Part shown: piece after piece, positions 44,837-56,096 of the stretch
Numbering within the stretch: position 1 is the first letter of the stretch
How the letters are laid out: each line of letters starts with the position of its first letter
DNA from: Tenrec ecaudatus
Lineage: Eukaryota > Chordata > Mammalia > Afrosoricida > Tenrecidae
Reading direction: 5' to 3'
Length of the DNA: 64,000 nt
Assembly: GCF_050624435.1 (NCBI RefSeq)
Contig: NC_134542.1
Location: 10,499,497-10,563,496 of the forward strand
Notes under the pieces: model-generated
What the model was told of the DNA's origin: nothing
Database searches by the model: none
Seen by the model: only the letters and a program-made list of their open reading frames with translations
Made by a program: the position numbers and the translations under genes

Positions 44837-45699
44837 TGACAAGCACATGGGAACCAAAAAAAACCTCCGAAAATCCAAATACTGTCATCAAATTGAGAGA
44901 TGAAAAATTAGCATTGGATGGATGGATATTTGAGTGAAAGAAGTAGCATATACTTTTTCTTATACTAAAGGATTGGATGACTTAAATAAAAATAGAAAAA
45001 GAAGAAGACGGCAGTTGGGAAATTGCTGTTAGAGAAAAACAACAAGGTTAAGTTCACCTCACCAGATGAAGGATGCTGTCAGAAAGCACATTGTGAAATG
45101 ACACAGAGGTGAAGCATTTTCTCTTCATTTGGAAGAAAGCCAGATATCTTGATAAAAGTTGTACTTACCTTTACTGCCATCTTTACTGTAAACTTTAAGA
45201 GAAAGTAGACATGATGATAAAAACTGTTATTTTGGAATTAACGTGACTTAAATATATAAAGCATGATACATAGTTGGATATTTCTAAATCCCTCAAGAAA
45301 AACAATCAACAGGTGTTGAGTTTGTTAATAACATGCAAGGGAGTCTTCTGGGTAGATAGATACTCTAAATTTCACAAGTCTATATTTAATACCTTAGGAA
45401 AGAGAAAATAATGTGGTTTGAAACCCTGTGACAAAACGAGAGTGAGTTCAATAGGAATAAACATAGCAAGAAAGAAAAACAAACAAACAAACAAAACCCT
45501 CCTCAGCCTTTACAGGAATCCTGGTGAGAAAGAAAATGGATGTGCATTGCATATAAAGATGTAGCCATTGAATGAGATCGTCATTTTTAACAATGGAAGG
45601 ATGAGCAAGGACCAAACAAAAAGAAATTTTAAAAATATATTGTTTGTTTTCTAGCAAAAACAGAATCACTGCCTAGAGTGAGCAAGCTGGTGACAGACA

Positions 45700-47060
45700 A
45701 GACAACCCTTAGCAGTGGTCTTGAAGGATAGGATGCGTGCTGTGTGTGACATGGTATGCCAGAGTCAGGGAGGGGGACCTTAACGGGCCATCAAGAAAAT
45801 GGTTCTTCATAGAGCACCCCACACATTGATCAGGTGGATGGAGACTTAGCATTGTATCACAAGTGGTTGTTATGGAGATGATACATAAAGTTGCAGTGTA
45901 AATGTTTCCAAAGAAGATGACCCACTTTTAATACAGGGTCCTATGTGATTTCTAGGAGATGAAACGGTGGAGAATCATATGCTTTCATCGAGGAAACAAT
46001 GAAGACATGGGATAGCATCTAAAATGGTCTTTGGGGAGCTAATGGTTAGAGGAGAACTCGGTGCAAACACTGTAAATGATTTTAAGATGCCGACACAGAC
46101 ATGACATAACCTAACACAGTCTAAAGACAGAAGGCGCAGGCATATTTGGCATCGCACATCATCATCAGAGAATTACAGAAGCATAGTATAATATATATGA
46201 GCTCAAAAGCCCAGCTGGTACAGTGGGCTTGCTGCTAACTGCAAGGTCAATAGTTCAAACTCACCATCAGCTCTGTGGTAGAAAGATGAGACTGGCTGTT
46301 CCCATGAAGATTTAAAGTCTCAGAAACCCTGCAGGAGCAGTTCTATTCTGTCCTGTAGAGCATCTAAGAGTTAGAAACAACTTCGATAGGAGTGGGTTTG
46401 AATTTTGGTGTCATTTTATAATATCACATAGTAGGTTGTCCTGAGGAATATAACCTAGACACCGTACAGTGTCATGTGTTTTATTTTAAGACCTGAGGTT
46501 ATAGAATCATGAAAGGCAATCAAAGAGATGGTATAAATTCAGTGTCGTGCATGGCAATGAAGACAATGACAATATGAGTATCATACGCGGTTATTAAAGA
46601 GTTGACAGAAATATAGCACGGCACTATTCATATTCTTCATGCAGCTAACTTGTTACATCATGTGTGGTTATAAAGGAGGGAAACATAAATAGCACAGTAT
46701 CATCTCTGGTTATTCATGAGATAACAGAGAGCATAGCACCAAACTGAAATTCAGCCAGGTGGAGCACACACATGGCTTATTGTTACATGTGGTTATCAAG
46801 GTGAGGTCTCAGAAATAGTGCCGTGTGATCTATGGTTACAAAGGAGATGGTATATAGTATATGGATCATGATTAGCGAGGAGATGAAGTACAGATAGGGT
46901 ACCGTCATCTATAGCTGTTAAGGATATGATACAGATTCACTGCAGCAGCATACCTGATGGCAAGGAAATGACCCAGACAATGGGCAGGGCCATATAGAGT
47001 CATTAAGAAGATGATCTTCAATGTATCACACATGACAGAAAAAGCCTAGACCACTTGAAA
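45700..47060 (+). repeat. Degenerate minisatellite, ~43-bp unit
   Basis: Repeating blocks of about 40-46 bp with the loose pattern CAT.TGTGGTTAT.AAGGAG followed by ATGACATA.ATAGCACAGT. Clear units begin near 46577 (TCATACGCGGTTATTAAAGA), 46653 (ACATCATGTGTGGTTATAAA), 46699 (TCATCTCTGGTTATTCATGA), 46783 (TTACATGTGGTTATCAAGGT) and 46829 (TGATCTATGGTTACAAAGGA). Earlier units from about 45855 are fainter. The array is split by an AfroSINE. It lies in the DAW1 intron between the exons at 43855 and 48918. No protein frame. Confidence 0.65.
46206..46402 (+). mobile_element. AfroSINE inside the minisatellite
   Basis: GGTACAGTGGGCTTGCTGCT head, CAGTCTCAGAAACCC-like centre, GAGTTAGAAACAACTTCGAT tail. 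Confidence 0.85.
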
Positions 47061-47162
47061 TGTATAGTTGATGGAAGCATGGATATGGATGTTAAAGGAT
47101 CGGTGGTGACAGATCAGGGAGAACTAAGAATCAAGGTAATGAAATATCATCTTTACTCCCTG

Positions 47163-47243
47163 CTTTTGAGTCAATGTTACAAGGTAAACCTGCTCCTTGG
47201 GGTTTCTAACACTGTAAATCTTAACCGGAGTAAAGGTCCAATA
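47163..47243 (-). mobile_element. AfroSINE fragment
   Basis: GAGTCAATGTTACAAGGTAA and TTGGGGTTTCTAACACTGTA. Confidence 0.45.
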
Positions 47244-48917
47244 GTTGACCCACAGTGTCACATCTTAGAGGATACGTAAGTGGCCAAAGACAGAGTGTTG
47301 ATGGGAATATAAATGTAAAGGGGACTGGTGGTAGAGGTCTCAGAAGGAAAGGAAAACCGTGTTGGTGGAAACTAGAGGAAAGGAGGCCCTTGCTTTACAG
47401 GGGCAGTAAGTGCAGCTGAATTGAGCCCTACGGTGACAGGAAAAGCAGAACTCCTAGTGATGATGTTGAATATTTACCTGAAGTGATTTCCATGTTAAAT
47501 GTTGAAGAAATGGCTTTGTTTCTTCTAACTGTTTATAGTAAAATGCAAATGGAGTCTGGTAAATTAAGGGAAGCAAAATAGAACCAAGATTCAGTGATTT
47601 GGGAAATCATCTGCCTACACTAACTGCTAAAGATGGTACAATTAGGAGATTTATTATCAGGAAGTCATTCTCAAAAGAGAAGCAGGTGTGTGATTAGACA
47701 ACTTTTGCTGGTCATTCAGAAGAACCCAAGATTCAGATGATTCTTTCACACAGGGTTATCTTAAAAGAAATGGATAAGGTAACTCATGGGTATGCACACC
47801 CATCTCATCAAACATCAGAAATAAATACATTTCCCTGTCTATATCTGGGGAGGACCTTGGTATCTAACAAAGTGGATGCCCATGACATAAATGAGAGGCC
47901 TACAGGAATTTTGAGAACATTATATCAGAAGAAACAAAAGAGAATGAAGATAGAGGAAATAAAAGAAGGCCATTGGGCTTGTGAGACCAAGATTATACAT
48001 GACAAAATGCAAGCTCAGAGGAGGGAATTGTATTAGACTTATAGTAGATTTAAAATTCTGAGCACTTGGTTTACACAAGACCATGAATGGCAATGAAAGC
48101 CCCAAATCCATTTGCGGAGCCCCCACAGAGATTAAGCCCTCTGACAGAGAGCATCAGAAAGTAAATTAATGAAATTTAGTTGGGTTAAATTTTAACATCT
48201 TATCATGGGTTTACCCCTTTGACACATTTTTAATTCGTCCAACATTTTTTATTATTTTCTGCTTCCTTCGGGATTGAGATTTTCCTGTGCTTTAGTTTGC
48301 TATTGTAGTTCAGGGCCTTTTGCATTAGCTTCTTCATATGACATCCAGGTAAGGGTAAATGGATAGAGACCGTAGCTAGAATAATCCTTTCTTAGGGCTA
48401 TGGCAGGGAAGTCTGGAGGGAAATGGGGAGCTAATAACAATGAAGGAAGGGCTCTATGATCATTTGGGGTGGTGATTGCACAAACCTCTTTTTAATATAT
48501 TCAAACCACTGAACTGTAAAAATCAATAATAATGACTATTGGACTCTCAAAACTCTACGGCAGGCAGCAGTCTACGACATGTACTCTTCTGCAAACATCA
48601 ACATCAACAAGTCAATAAGCTACTCAGTGAGCAACGCCTTAGGCCCAGAAAGACCTAGATGGTGGATATGTAGAGAAACAGTAACTTGAAATTTGGGATA
48701 TTTTTGTTTAATTAAGGGTCTCTACAATTTTGTAGGCAATATCTTTGACAATACCTGTAGAAAAGATCCTCCAGAAATGAGGCAGAAATAGTTGCCGCCA
48801 TAGCTGCGTATCAATCAGAGAGGTGACCCATAGGATAGAATTATCCATGTTTATCAAGCAAAGCACACTTACTTATCCCCCCGCCGCCATAAGTACATGT
48901 ATGAACTGACAACCTAC
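47244..48917. other. DAW1 intron, unassigned
   Basis: 1.7 kb with no AfroSINE or LINE signal. Open frames such as 47737-48036 look accidental. May hold an old, unrecognised transposon. Confidence 0.45.
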
Positions 48918-49032
48918 CATCAGCCGATGCCATTGCGATAAACTTGCCAGTGAAATCAAAGCAGCTGTCTAGTATTTCATCATCGTGGCCAGTTAAGGTT
49001 GCCAGACACTTTCCATTTTCAGCGTCCCACAG
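48918..49032 (-). CDS. DAW1: DAW1 exon, residues 287-324 plus split codon
   Basis: Encodes [20 protein letters not shown] and [18 protein letters not shown], then G, the first base of a Gly codon. The [12 protein letters not shown] run is the most recognisable DAW1 signature in the window. Acceptor AATTTGCAG, donor GTAGGT. Reading on past the donor in genomic DNA gives an unrelated sequence, so the frame beyond 48918 is intronic. Confidence 0.96.
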
Positions 49033-50055
49033 CTGCAAATTAAAACAGGAAAAGATGCTGATATCCAGCCTGGGAGCAAAGGGGAGCAGATGGCCTTTTT
49101 TATGACGGGCTGACTAACTTGGCCAAAATCACATGCATGGCTTGGGTGTGTTTGGTTTTTGCCTCAGCTCATGGCCACAGGCCACAGCTAACCAACTAGC
49201 AAGATACCTTTCTGTCAGACACACAGCCGAGTCAGATGGTTGAATGGGTCTATGTATGTCAGCCATTTCATTTAAAAACCAAGACACAAAACAACTTCAA
49301 AGGGCATGCTTTATGGATTGGGGTGGAGAAGTCCTATTTTTATACCAAGGCCACCATGATAAGGGTTCCAGGGGAGGTACAAAACACTGGCCACAAAATC
49401 AAACACAGACAGAGCCTGGAGACAGTGTGCGTTCCACTGCAGAGCACTGCAATAAAGCAAGTTCCGTGAATGTTTCAGTGTCCTGGTGCAGACAAGTCAC
49501 GTTTACCCCCAACTATAGTCAATTAAGGGTACAGCAGCCTTATGAGAAAGCTAGAGGTGGTGTGAGATGGACCAAAATGCCACACAGAGACATGAAGTTG
49601 GCACATGCTGTTGGGGGGTGGGGGTGGGGGGGATGGCATGGGTAGACTCGCTCAGTGCCAGGCTGCCCCAGGCCTTGAATTGCAAAGGACACCATCTCTG
49701 CCTGCTCAGTGCAATGAAGCAACATACAACAAAATGAGGCCTGCCTGTAACTGTATCCGCACAGGAGCGCTCATGAGCCCCTTCTTGTAAGAGTGCAGAA
49801 ACTTAGGGGCAAAGAGACTGTATGTTAGGACTCTTTGAGGTTCTCAAAAATCAGGGTTCATCAATGAACAGAAAGAAGCTTAGAAAGCAGCAGCAGCAGA
49901 AGAATATGCCTTATGCAATAAGACCTTTTAGTAATTTGAGTCCATGAAAACAACTTTGCTAGATCCTCCATTTCTGCCAATCTGGGAAGTCAGAAACTAG
50001 AAACGAAGACAATGACCAACCAGGATTGCTAAGTGAGTGTGTTCATGCTCCCAAA

Positions 50056-50266
50056 CCAAAACTCGCTGCTATTGGGTTGATGTGATGCTGACTCATAGAG
50101 ACCCTACAGGACGGGGTAGAACTGTCCCTGTGGGATTCTGAGACTGTAACGCTTAATGGAAGTAGCAAGCCCCATCTTACCCCCAAGGAGCAGCTGGTAG
50201 TTTAGAACTGCTGACCGTGTGGCCAGCAGCCCATCTTGTAACCACGACGCCACCAGGGCTCCTTCG
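50056..50266 (-). mobile_element. AfroSINE
   Basis: GACTCATAGAGACCCTACAG, GGGTAGAACTGTCCCTGTGG and CACGACGCCACCAGGGCTCC. Confidence 0.92.
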
Positions 50267-50387
50267 TGTAGCTGGATAGAGGGAAGAAAATTAGAAGCTG
50301 GGAGAGAATTTCCTGTGGAGCTTAGGGACGGGTGATGACCAGCTTCTCCAGGAAGGAGTTCTCAGGCATCTCAGAAGTGGGTTACAG

Positions 50388-50424
50388 CCCCATGGGTAAC
50401 CACTAGCCCACCAGGGCTCCTCAT
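50388..50424 (-). mobile_element. AfroSINE head scrap
   Basis: GGGTAACCACTAGCCCACCA followed by GGGCTCC. Confidence 0.6.
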
Positions 50425-50526
50425 GCGCATCTTCCAGCACCTTTAAAATGTGTGAATGTTACAATGCTCTGATGCAGGAAGGGGGACAGATGGAGGGTCA
50501 GAGAGTGATGGCAGACTGTAGCTTAC

Positions 50527-50629
50527 CATGCAGGTTTTGTCCATGGAACCGGTTAATATTAGAGAGCAGTCCCAGTTGAACAGGGCGCTGCTGATCTCAG
50601 CACAGTGCCCGATTAAATTATACACCTTC
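50527..50629 (-). CDS. DAW1: DAW1 exon, residues 252-286
   Basis: The first G completes the Arg codon; then 34 codons read [20 protein letters not shown] and [14 protein letters not shown]. Acceptor TTTTGCAG, donor GTAAGC. The last codon before the donor is ATG (Met) where the human protein, from memory, has Lys in TCKLWD, an A-to-T change. An AfroSINE (50687-50853) sits about 58 bp upstream of the acceptor in the intron. Confidence 0.95.
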
Positions 50630-50686
50630 CTGCAAAATGAGAAAACACAAGGCAGCTCAAAGACATCTTTCTTTGGTGTAAGGAAC

Positions 50687-50853
50687 ATCAAGTCATTGTT
50701 GACTCATGGCAACCCCCTGTGGGTTTCTGAGACTGTCATTGTTTATGGGAGTAGAAAGCCTGGTGTTTTTCCTGAGGAGCTGCTGGTGGTTTTGAACTGC
50801 TGACCATGCAGATTGCAGCCCAACATGCAACCACTATCCCACCAGGGCTCCTT
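50687..50853 (-). mobile_element. AfroSINE next to a DAW1 acceptor
   Basis: GTTGACTCATGGCAACCCCC, GGTGGTTTTGAACTGCTGAC and CCCACCAGGGCTCC. Its edge is 58 bp upstream of the exon at 50527-50629. Confidence 0.9.
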
Positions 50854-52072
50854 GACAGGTACCCAGATCATGAGATCAAGTACATCAATGGAAGGTAAGC
50901 TAAATTTTGGCTTATACAAAAAAAGTATCTGTCCTGTATTAGATTGAAGCCCCCCCCAAAATATATTTATGTGCCATTTGACTGAACCATGATCCACTGG
51001 TTTAGGTAACATTGTGTAATGATCGTCCCTGATGAGAGCTGATGAGATAAGCTAATCGGCTGTAAACGGATTAAGGGAAATTGGACAACCTGCCGCATGT
51101 TGTAACCATGAGCTGGTGTAAGCGGGGGTTCTTTGTGGGGGTGAAACTGCACCACCTTCTCTGTGACACAAGATAGAAGGAGAGAAAGGGGGCCAGCGAT
51201 TGGAGGAACCACCTCCCACCAAGAAAGAAGAGCCAGGAGTGGGGTGTAGGTACTCTTAGGCCCTAGGCCACTTCACTGAGACACCCCTAGACCCAGAAGA
51301 AGATTGATACCAAGGCATATGGAAATCCCCAAGGAATGTTGGGTCTATGAGTGCTGAAAGGAGACAAGGGCCTGTCCCCAGAGCTGGCAGAGACCAAGCC
51401 TTCCCCTGGAGTCAGACTTCTGGCTTCCCGGGTGGAGTATTTCTGTAGCGATAGCACTAGGTGGCTAAGATGAAGTCCTTGATGATAGAGCTGACGAGAA
51501 CAGCTCAAGGAGCCCACTCAGCTACTCCTCCCAACCCCAGCAGAGCGTGCACTCTTCGGAGACACTTTGTGAGAGTACAGAAACACGCAGAATTTCATCC
51601 CATCAAAGGCTATCACATGGAACAGCTCACACTTCAGAAAGCAAATAAGCAAGGTGGGATGAAATTCTGGAAGGGTTCTTGCACCCAATGAGTGCCAATC
51701 AAACACCTGAATAGCCCTGGCTTCTCTCCCCTTACCTATTACCTACATTTCAGTCATTAGCCCTGATCAAGAGCCCTTCCATCAGAAAGCTGGTTGGAGT
51801 TCTGGCACACAAATAGACTCATTTGGTTAACTTCTTAGCAACTAGAACTAAAAATTGTTACAAAGGAAATCGCAGCCCTGGGATTAAATTAAATCTGGGA
51901 AATTAACTATGAGTTTTATGTATTTGTGATATCCATATGCCTTCCACAATGACAGGCCACTAAGAACTGATTATATAGTGCACAGAACAAACAATCAAAC
52001 CATGCTGTTTCTGGTACTCTCCTTTTCGGTGGCTCTGGCATTTACCTTTTGTATAGCCATTCTTCCTCCCCG
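50854..52072. other. DAW1 intron, nothing recognised
   Basis: No feature beyond short open frames. Confidence 0.5.
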
Positions 52073-52153
52073 TACTGCCATGCAGTCAAGGCCAACTCAC
52101 AGCAACCCTCTAGGACAGGCTAGAATTGCCCCTGCGGGTTTCTGAGACTGTCA
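52073..52153 (-). mobile_element. AfroSINE, left half of an interrupted copy
   Basis: CATGCAGTCAAGGCCAACTC to TTTCTGAGACTGTCA, where the 1.9-kb LINE-like element enters. Confidence 0.85.
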
Positions 52154-54047
52154 CTTTTTTCCTTTTAGTCGTTTTATCGCAATCCACACATACATCAATT
52201 GTGTAAAGCACATCTGTGCATTATTTGCCCTCATCATTCTCAAAACATTTGCTCTCCACTTAAGCCCCTGGCATCAGGTCCTCATTTTTTCCCCTTCCTC
52301 CCCACTCCCCCCTTCCTCATGAGCCCTTGATAATTTATAAATTACTATTTTGTCATGTCTTGCCCTGCCCAACGTCTCCCTTCACCCCCTTTTCTGTTGT
52401 CCGTCCCCAGGAGGTCACATGTAGATCTTTGTAATCGGTTCCCTCTTTCCAGCCCACTCTCCCTCTACCCTTTCAGTATCGCCATTCACAACCCTGGTCC
52501 TGAAGGTATCATGCGCCCTGGATTCCCTGTTTCCAGGTCCTATCTGTACCAGTGTACATCGTCTGGTCTAGCCAGACTTGCAAGGAAGAATTCGGATCAT
52601 GATAGTGGGGGGAGGAGGAAGCATTTAGGAATTAGAGGAAAGATGTATTTTTCATCGGTGCTACATCGCACCTTCCTTGACTGGCTCATCTCCTCCCCTA
52701 GCCCCTTCTGTAAGGGGTTCTCCGGTGGCTGACAAATGGGCTTTGGGTCTCCACTCTACACCCCCCTCTTCATTCACTATGGTAAGATTATTTTGTTCGG
52801 ATGATACCTTATACCTGATCCCTTCGACACCTCGTGATAGCACAGGCTGGTGTACTTCTTTCATGTGGGCTTTGTTGCTTCTGAGCTAGATGGCCACTTA
52901 TTTACCTTCAAGCCTTTAAGACCCCAGATGCTATACATTTTGATTGCCGGGCACCATCAGCTTTCTTCACCACATTTGCTTATGCACCCATTTGGCTTCA
53001 ACCATTGTATCATGGAGGTGAGCACACATGATATTATTTTTTGTTCTTTGATGCCTAATAACTGATCCCTTTGGTACCTCATGAGCATGCAGGCTGGTGT
53101 GCTTCTTCCATGTGGGTTTTGTTGCTTCTGAGCTAGATGGCCCCTTGTTTAGCTTCAAGCCTTTAAGACCCAGATGCTATATCTTTTGATAGCTGGGCAC
53201 CATCAGCTTTCTTCACCACATTAGGTTATTCACCTGCTTTGTCTTCAGTGGTTATGTCGGGAGGGTGAGCATAATAGAATGCCAATTTAATAGAAGAAAG
53301 TATTCTTGCATTGAGGGAGTACTTGAGTGGAGGTCCAATGCCACTCTGCTACCTTAATACTAAATCTATAAATATAGGCACATAGATCTATTTCCCCATC
53401 CTCATATATAAATATATTTGCATACTTACATGTCTTTATCTAGACCTCTATAAATTCCCTTTGCCTCCCAGCTCTTTCCTCTATTTCCCTTGACTTTCCC
53501 CCTGTCCCACTATCATGATCCGTCCCCACCTGGGTTTCAGCGAGGCAAAGCACTGGGGGAGTGCAGCGGAATAGCAAGGCAAGGAGCTGCAAGGTTGCCA
53601 GGGAAGGGTGAAGATGGACTTTGAGGCTAGGGCGTGGTGCCCCAACAGACTGGACTGGAAACCACTCCTAAAGGCCAATAAATGATCCTTAAACTAACTA
53701 TAAGCTTTTCTTTCTTTGTGTTTTGTTTTGTTCTTTGTCAGCAGTTTGTTGTTGCTGTTGTTGTTTTGTTGTATATTGTTGCTTGGTTTTGCTCTGTCTT
53801 GTTTTTGTGCGTGTTATTATCTCTGCAGGTCTGTCTAAATACGATAGGCTGGCTGAACAATCTGGAGGAGAAAACAATGGGCCCGACAGTTCCAGGGGGA
53901 CATGGGATAGGGGTAGGTGGGGAGAAAGGAAATGGTGTTAACAAACCCAGGAACAAGGGACCAACAAGTGATCCAAATTGGTGGTGAGTAGGGTGGGGGG
54001 GGCCTGGTAGGGCATGATCAAGGGTAATGTAACAAAGAGGTATTGCC
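52154..54047 (-). mobile_element. 1.9-kb LINE-like element nested in an AfroSINE
   Basis: Largest copy of the common family. It is flanked by GAGACTGTCA at 52144-52153 and 54048-54057, which is internal AfroSINE sequence. The 3' end with its poly-T is at the left. The stretch from about 53690 to 54047 is in + orientation relative to the rest, an inverted 5' end. Within it a unit of 247 bp is present twice in tandem (52816-53062 and 53063-53290). No long open frame. Confidence 0.8.
52816..53290 (-). repeat. Two-copy tandem duplication (247-bp period)
   Basis: Both units start TGATCCC and share GCTGGTGT, GTTGCTTCTGAGCTAGATGG, CTTCAAGCCTTTAAGACC and CACCATCAGCTTTCTTCACC in order. Part of the LINE-like element. 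Confidence 0.85.
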
Positions 54048-54155
54048 GAGACTGTCATTCTTTATGGGAACAGAACCCCCACGGTCTTTTTCTGGAGGAG
54101 CTGCAGGTAATTGAAAACTGCCAGCCTGGAGGATAACGTCCTAACTTGAAAAACA
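54048..54155 (-). mobile_element. AfroSINE, right half of the interrupted copy
   Basis: Resumes with GAGACTGTCATTCTTTATGG and runs to GGATAACGTCCTAACTTG. Confidence 0.8.
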
Positions 54156-54319
54156 TTCCTCAGAAACATGTATGATTGTGGTTCAGAAGTAACCTCTAAG
54201 CGGTGAGACACTTGAAACTATGAAACAGTGAGGCAGTTAAACCTATGTCCCTTACACACCTTTCACACTTGGAACCAATTCTCGGACAAGGCCTGGAGGG
54301 TGAAAATTAACACTAGAGA

Positions 54320-54595
54320 GGGGTCACCCCTTAGAGCCATCCACCCAAGGAGATGGGAAGGGGTAGCATTTGATTCACTTCAGGGCAAGGTCAGAGGCTG
54401 GAAGGGCAGAAGGAAGAGGGGAAAGAGTGGACACAATCAGCACAGGGAGGATGTGGGAAGGGCGAGGGTGACATTGTGGGGATTGTAATGCATGCCGCCA
54501 ACCACAATGTCTGTCGCTGTGGAACGGAAACCCAATTTATTCAGTAAGCATCCACTCAAATCCCAATAAAAGGGTAAGAATAAGAAAAAAAGAAA
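54320..54595 (+). mobile_element. Possible L1-type 3' UTR fragment
   Basis: Purine-rich segment followed by an ending with CCCAATAAAAGGGTAAGAAT and an A-rich tail. Resembles 41970-42235. Confidence 0.45.
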
Positions 54596-54706
54596 TACCC
54601 CTTAATGAAGGTATGATGTAAAAAAAATCATGCATGCCTGATGTATGTTTTTAAGCCTTCCTACTTCTATAGAACGTAACTCCCCACCCCCACCCCCACC
54701 CGCCAA

Positions 54707-54775
54707 AAACTTGCAGCCATCTAATTGATTCTGACTCACAGTGACCCCATGGGGTGCAGAAGCAAAAGAACCTGA
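54707..54775 (-). mobile_element. AfroSINE 3' fragment
   Basis: GCAGCCATCTAATTGATTCT then GACTCACAGTGACCCCATGG. Confidence 0.75.
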
Positions 54776-54856
54776 GACATAGGTGATTCCAGATTCAACT
54801 AGTAAATAACCAAGTTTCTTCTCAATGGCCTGGTCCAGGCTGAAGAGTGTGCTTAC

Positions 54857-54963
54857 CTCCCAGTCTCAGCATCCCACACGGAGACGGTGTGATCAAAGGA
54901 GCCGGTGATGACCCTGCTTCCGGCCATGTTGAAGGACAAGGAGATGATTTCAGCCGAGTGTCC
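54857..54963 (-). CDS. DAW1: DAW1 exon, residues 217-251 plus split codon
   Basis: Encodes [20 protein letters not shown] and [15 protein letters not shown], a complete WD40 blade from GH to WD. The exon ends with AG, the first two bases of an Arg codon finished by the exon at 50527-50629. Acceptor CTTTCTAG, donor GTAAGC on the minus strand. The blade keeps the Asp of the FDHT turn that is typical of structural tetrads. Confidence 0.95.
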
Positions 54964-55111
54964 CTAGAAAGAGAGCAGTCCTGTTGTGCACATCTGTCCG
55001 CCCGTGTGTGTATGACAGTTTAGTCTAAAGGGAAATGACCAAAAAGAAAAGGCAACGCTGTGGAGCCTGGAAGTAGATTAGTAGTTGCCTAGGGCTAGAT
55101 CCCAATGCACG

Positions 55112-55205
55112 TGGGGCAATGCATTAGGCTGCTAACTGCAAGGTCAGCACTTTGAAACCACCAGCTGATCCTCGGGAGAAACATCTCCACTCTGCAGGAT
55201 CAGCC
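55112..55205 (+). mobile_element. AfroSINE head fragment
   Basis: GGCTGCTAACTGCAAGGTCA and GAAACCACCAGCTGATCCTC. Confidence 0.75.
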
Positions 55206-55210
55206 AGTCG

Positions 55211-55292
55211 GAGGATTTGTCCGGAAGCAGGTCTCTCTGCTGCCCTTTCAGTTAGCACTGGGGTGCTTAACTACTGCCCCACCAGGGTTCCT
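55211..55292 (-). mobile_element. AfroSINE head fragment, opposite strand
   Basis: CTTTCAGTTAGCACTGGGGT and CTACTGCCCCACCAGGGTTC; head-to-head with the fragment at 55112. Confidence 0.65.
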
Positions 55293-55325
55293 GATAGTGG
55301 ATGCTAGGCCCCCAAAATGAAATCC

Positions 55326-55492
55326 TGGTGTCATTATGGTTCAGCATTGGGCTGTGATCCCTATGGTCGGCAGTTCGAAACAACCAGCAGCAGAGAAAGT
55401 CTGAGCCTTCTACTCCTGTAAACAGTTATAGTCTCGGGAACCCACAGAGGATCGCTATAAGTCAGCATGGACTTGATGGCAGAGAGTGAGGT
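55326..55492 (+). mobile_element. AfroSINE
   Basis: GGTCGGCAGTTCGAAACAAC, TACTCCTGTAAACAGTTATA and GACTTGATGGCAGAGAGTGA. Confidence 0.85.
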
Positions 55493-55712
55493 AAAGGAAA
55501 ACAGCTTAAGGAGTCAACTGGCTACCTTAAAAATATATAAAAAGGTGGAGGGAATTTGTAAAGGTTGACATTGTCTATGAAACAGGTAAATGAAAGACCA
55601 GCCGTGGACCTCCCTTCCACCAAGTTAAGAGTCTAGCACTGATGGGTCAGCCAGTGGCTGAGAGTGGGAGGAAGCCCCTTGCTACTGCAGATCCCCTGGT
55701 GACAGGAACCAC

Positions 55713-55728
55713 GGGGGGGGGGGGGGGG
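55713..55728 (+). repeat. (G)16 homopolymer
   Basis: Sixteen consecutive G, the longest of five G runs of 9 or more in the window (also 22308, 24451, 36837, 43708). Confidence 0.9.
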
Positions 55729-56009
55729 ACTAAATTCCCATTTTCCCTACGGATCTTAGTAAATTAACCTCATGACACAGTCGTTTTCTGATTGGTTCCA
55801 AATGACCACAATTACATGTGATTGAACCCTCGTTCTAACCTGGTGGCAGTGGGCACAGACCACAAGACTGCCTTCAAACGCTCTTAGGCAAGGTCAGTCA
55901 GCAGAATGAGGCTAGTTTGAAGCTTCGGGTGTTCATGGGGCTTTGTTCCTTTATATTTACTGGAAGAAAGGGGTAATATAATGCACACCCACACGCACGT
56001 GCACACACA

Positions 56010-56096
56010 CAAACTCACTACCATGGAGTTGCCTCCCAGTGACCTTACAGGACAGGGTAGAACTAGCCCCTGTGAGTTTCTGAGACTGTAACTGTT
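56010..56096 (-). mobile_element. AfroSINE 3' half
   Basis: CTCACTACCATGGAGTTGCC, GGACAGGGTAGAACTAGCCC, then cut at GACTGTAACTGTTG where L1/LINE-like sequence begins. Confidence 0.8.

Noticed and set aside
45700-47060. CRISPR-like repeat-spacer array
   Set aside because: Units are contiguous and diverged, in a mammalian intron; there are no constant repeats with unique spacers.
48841-50691. WD40 fragments as separate small genes
   Set aside because: They are internal DAW1 exons; phases and splice sites join them into one protein.
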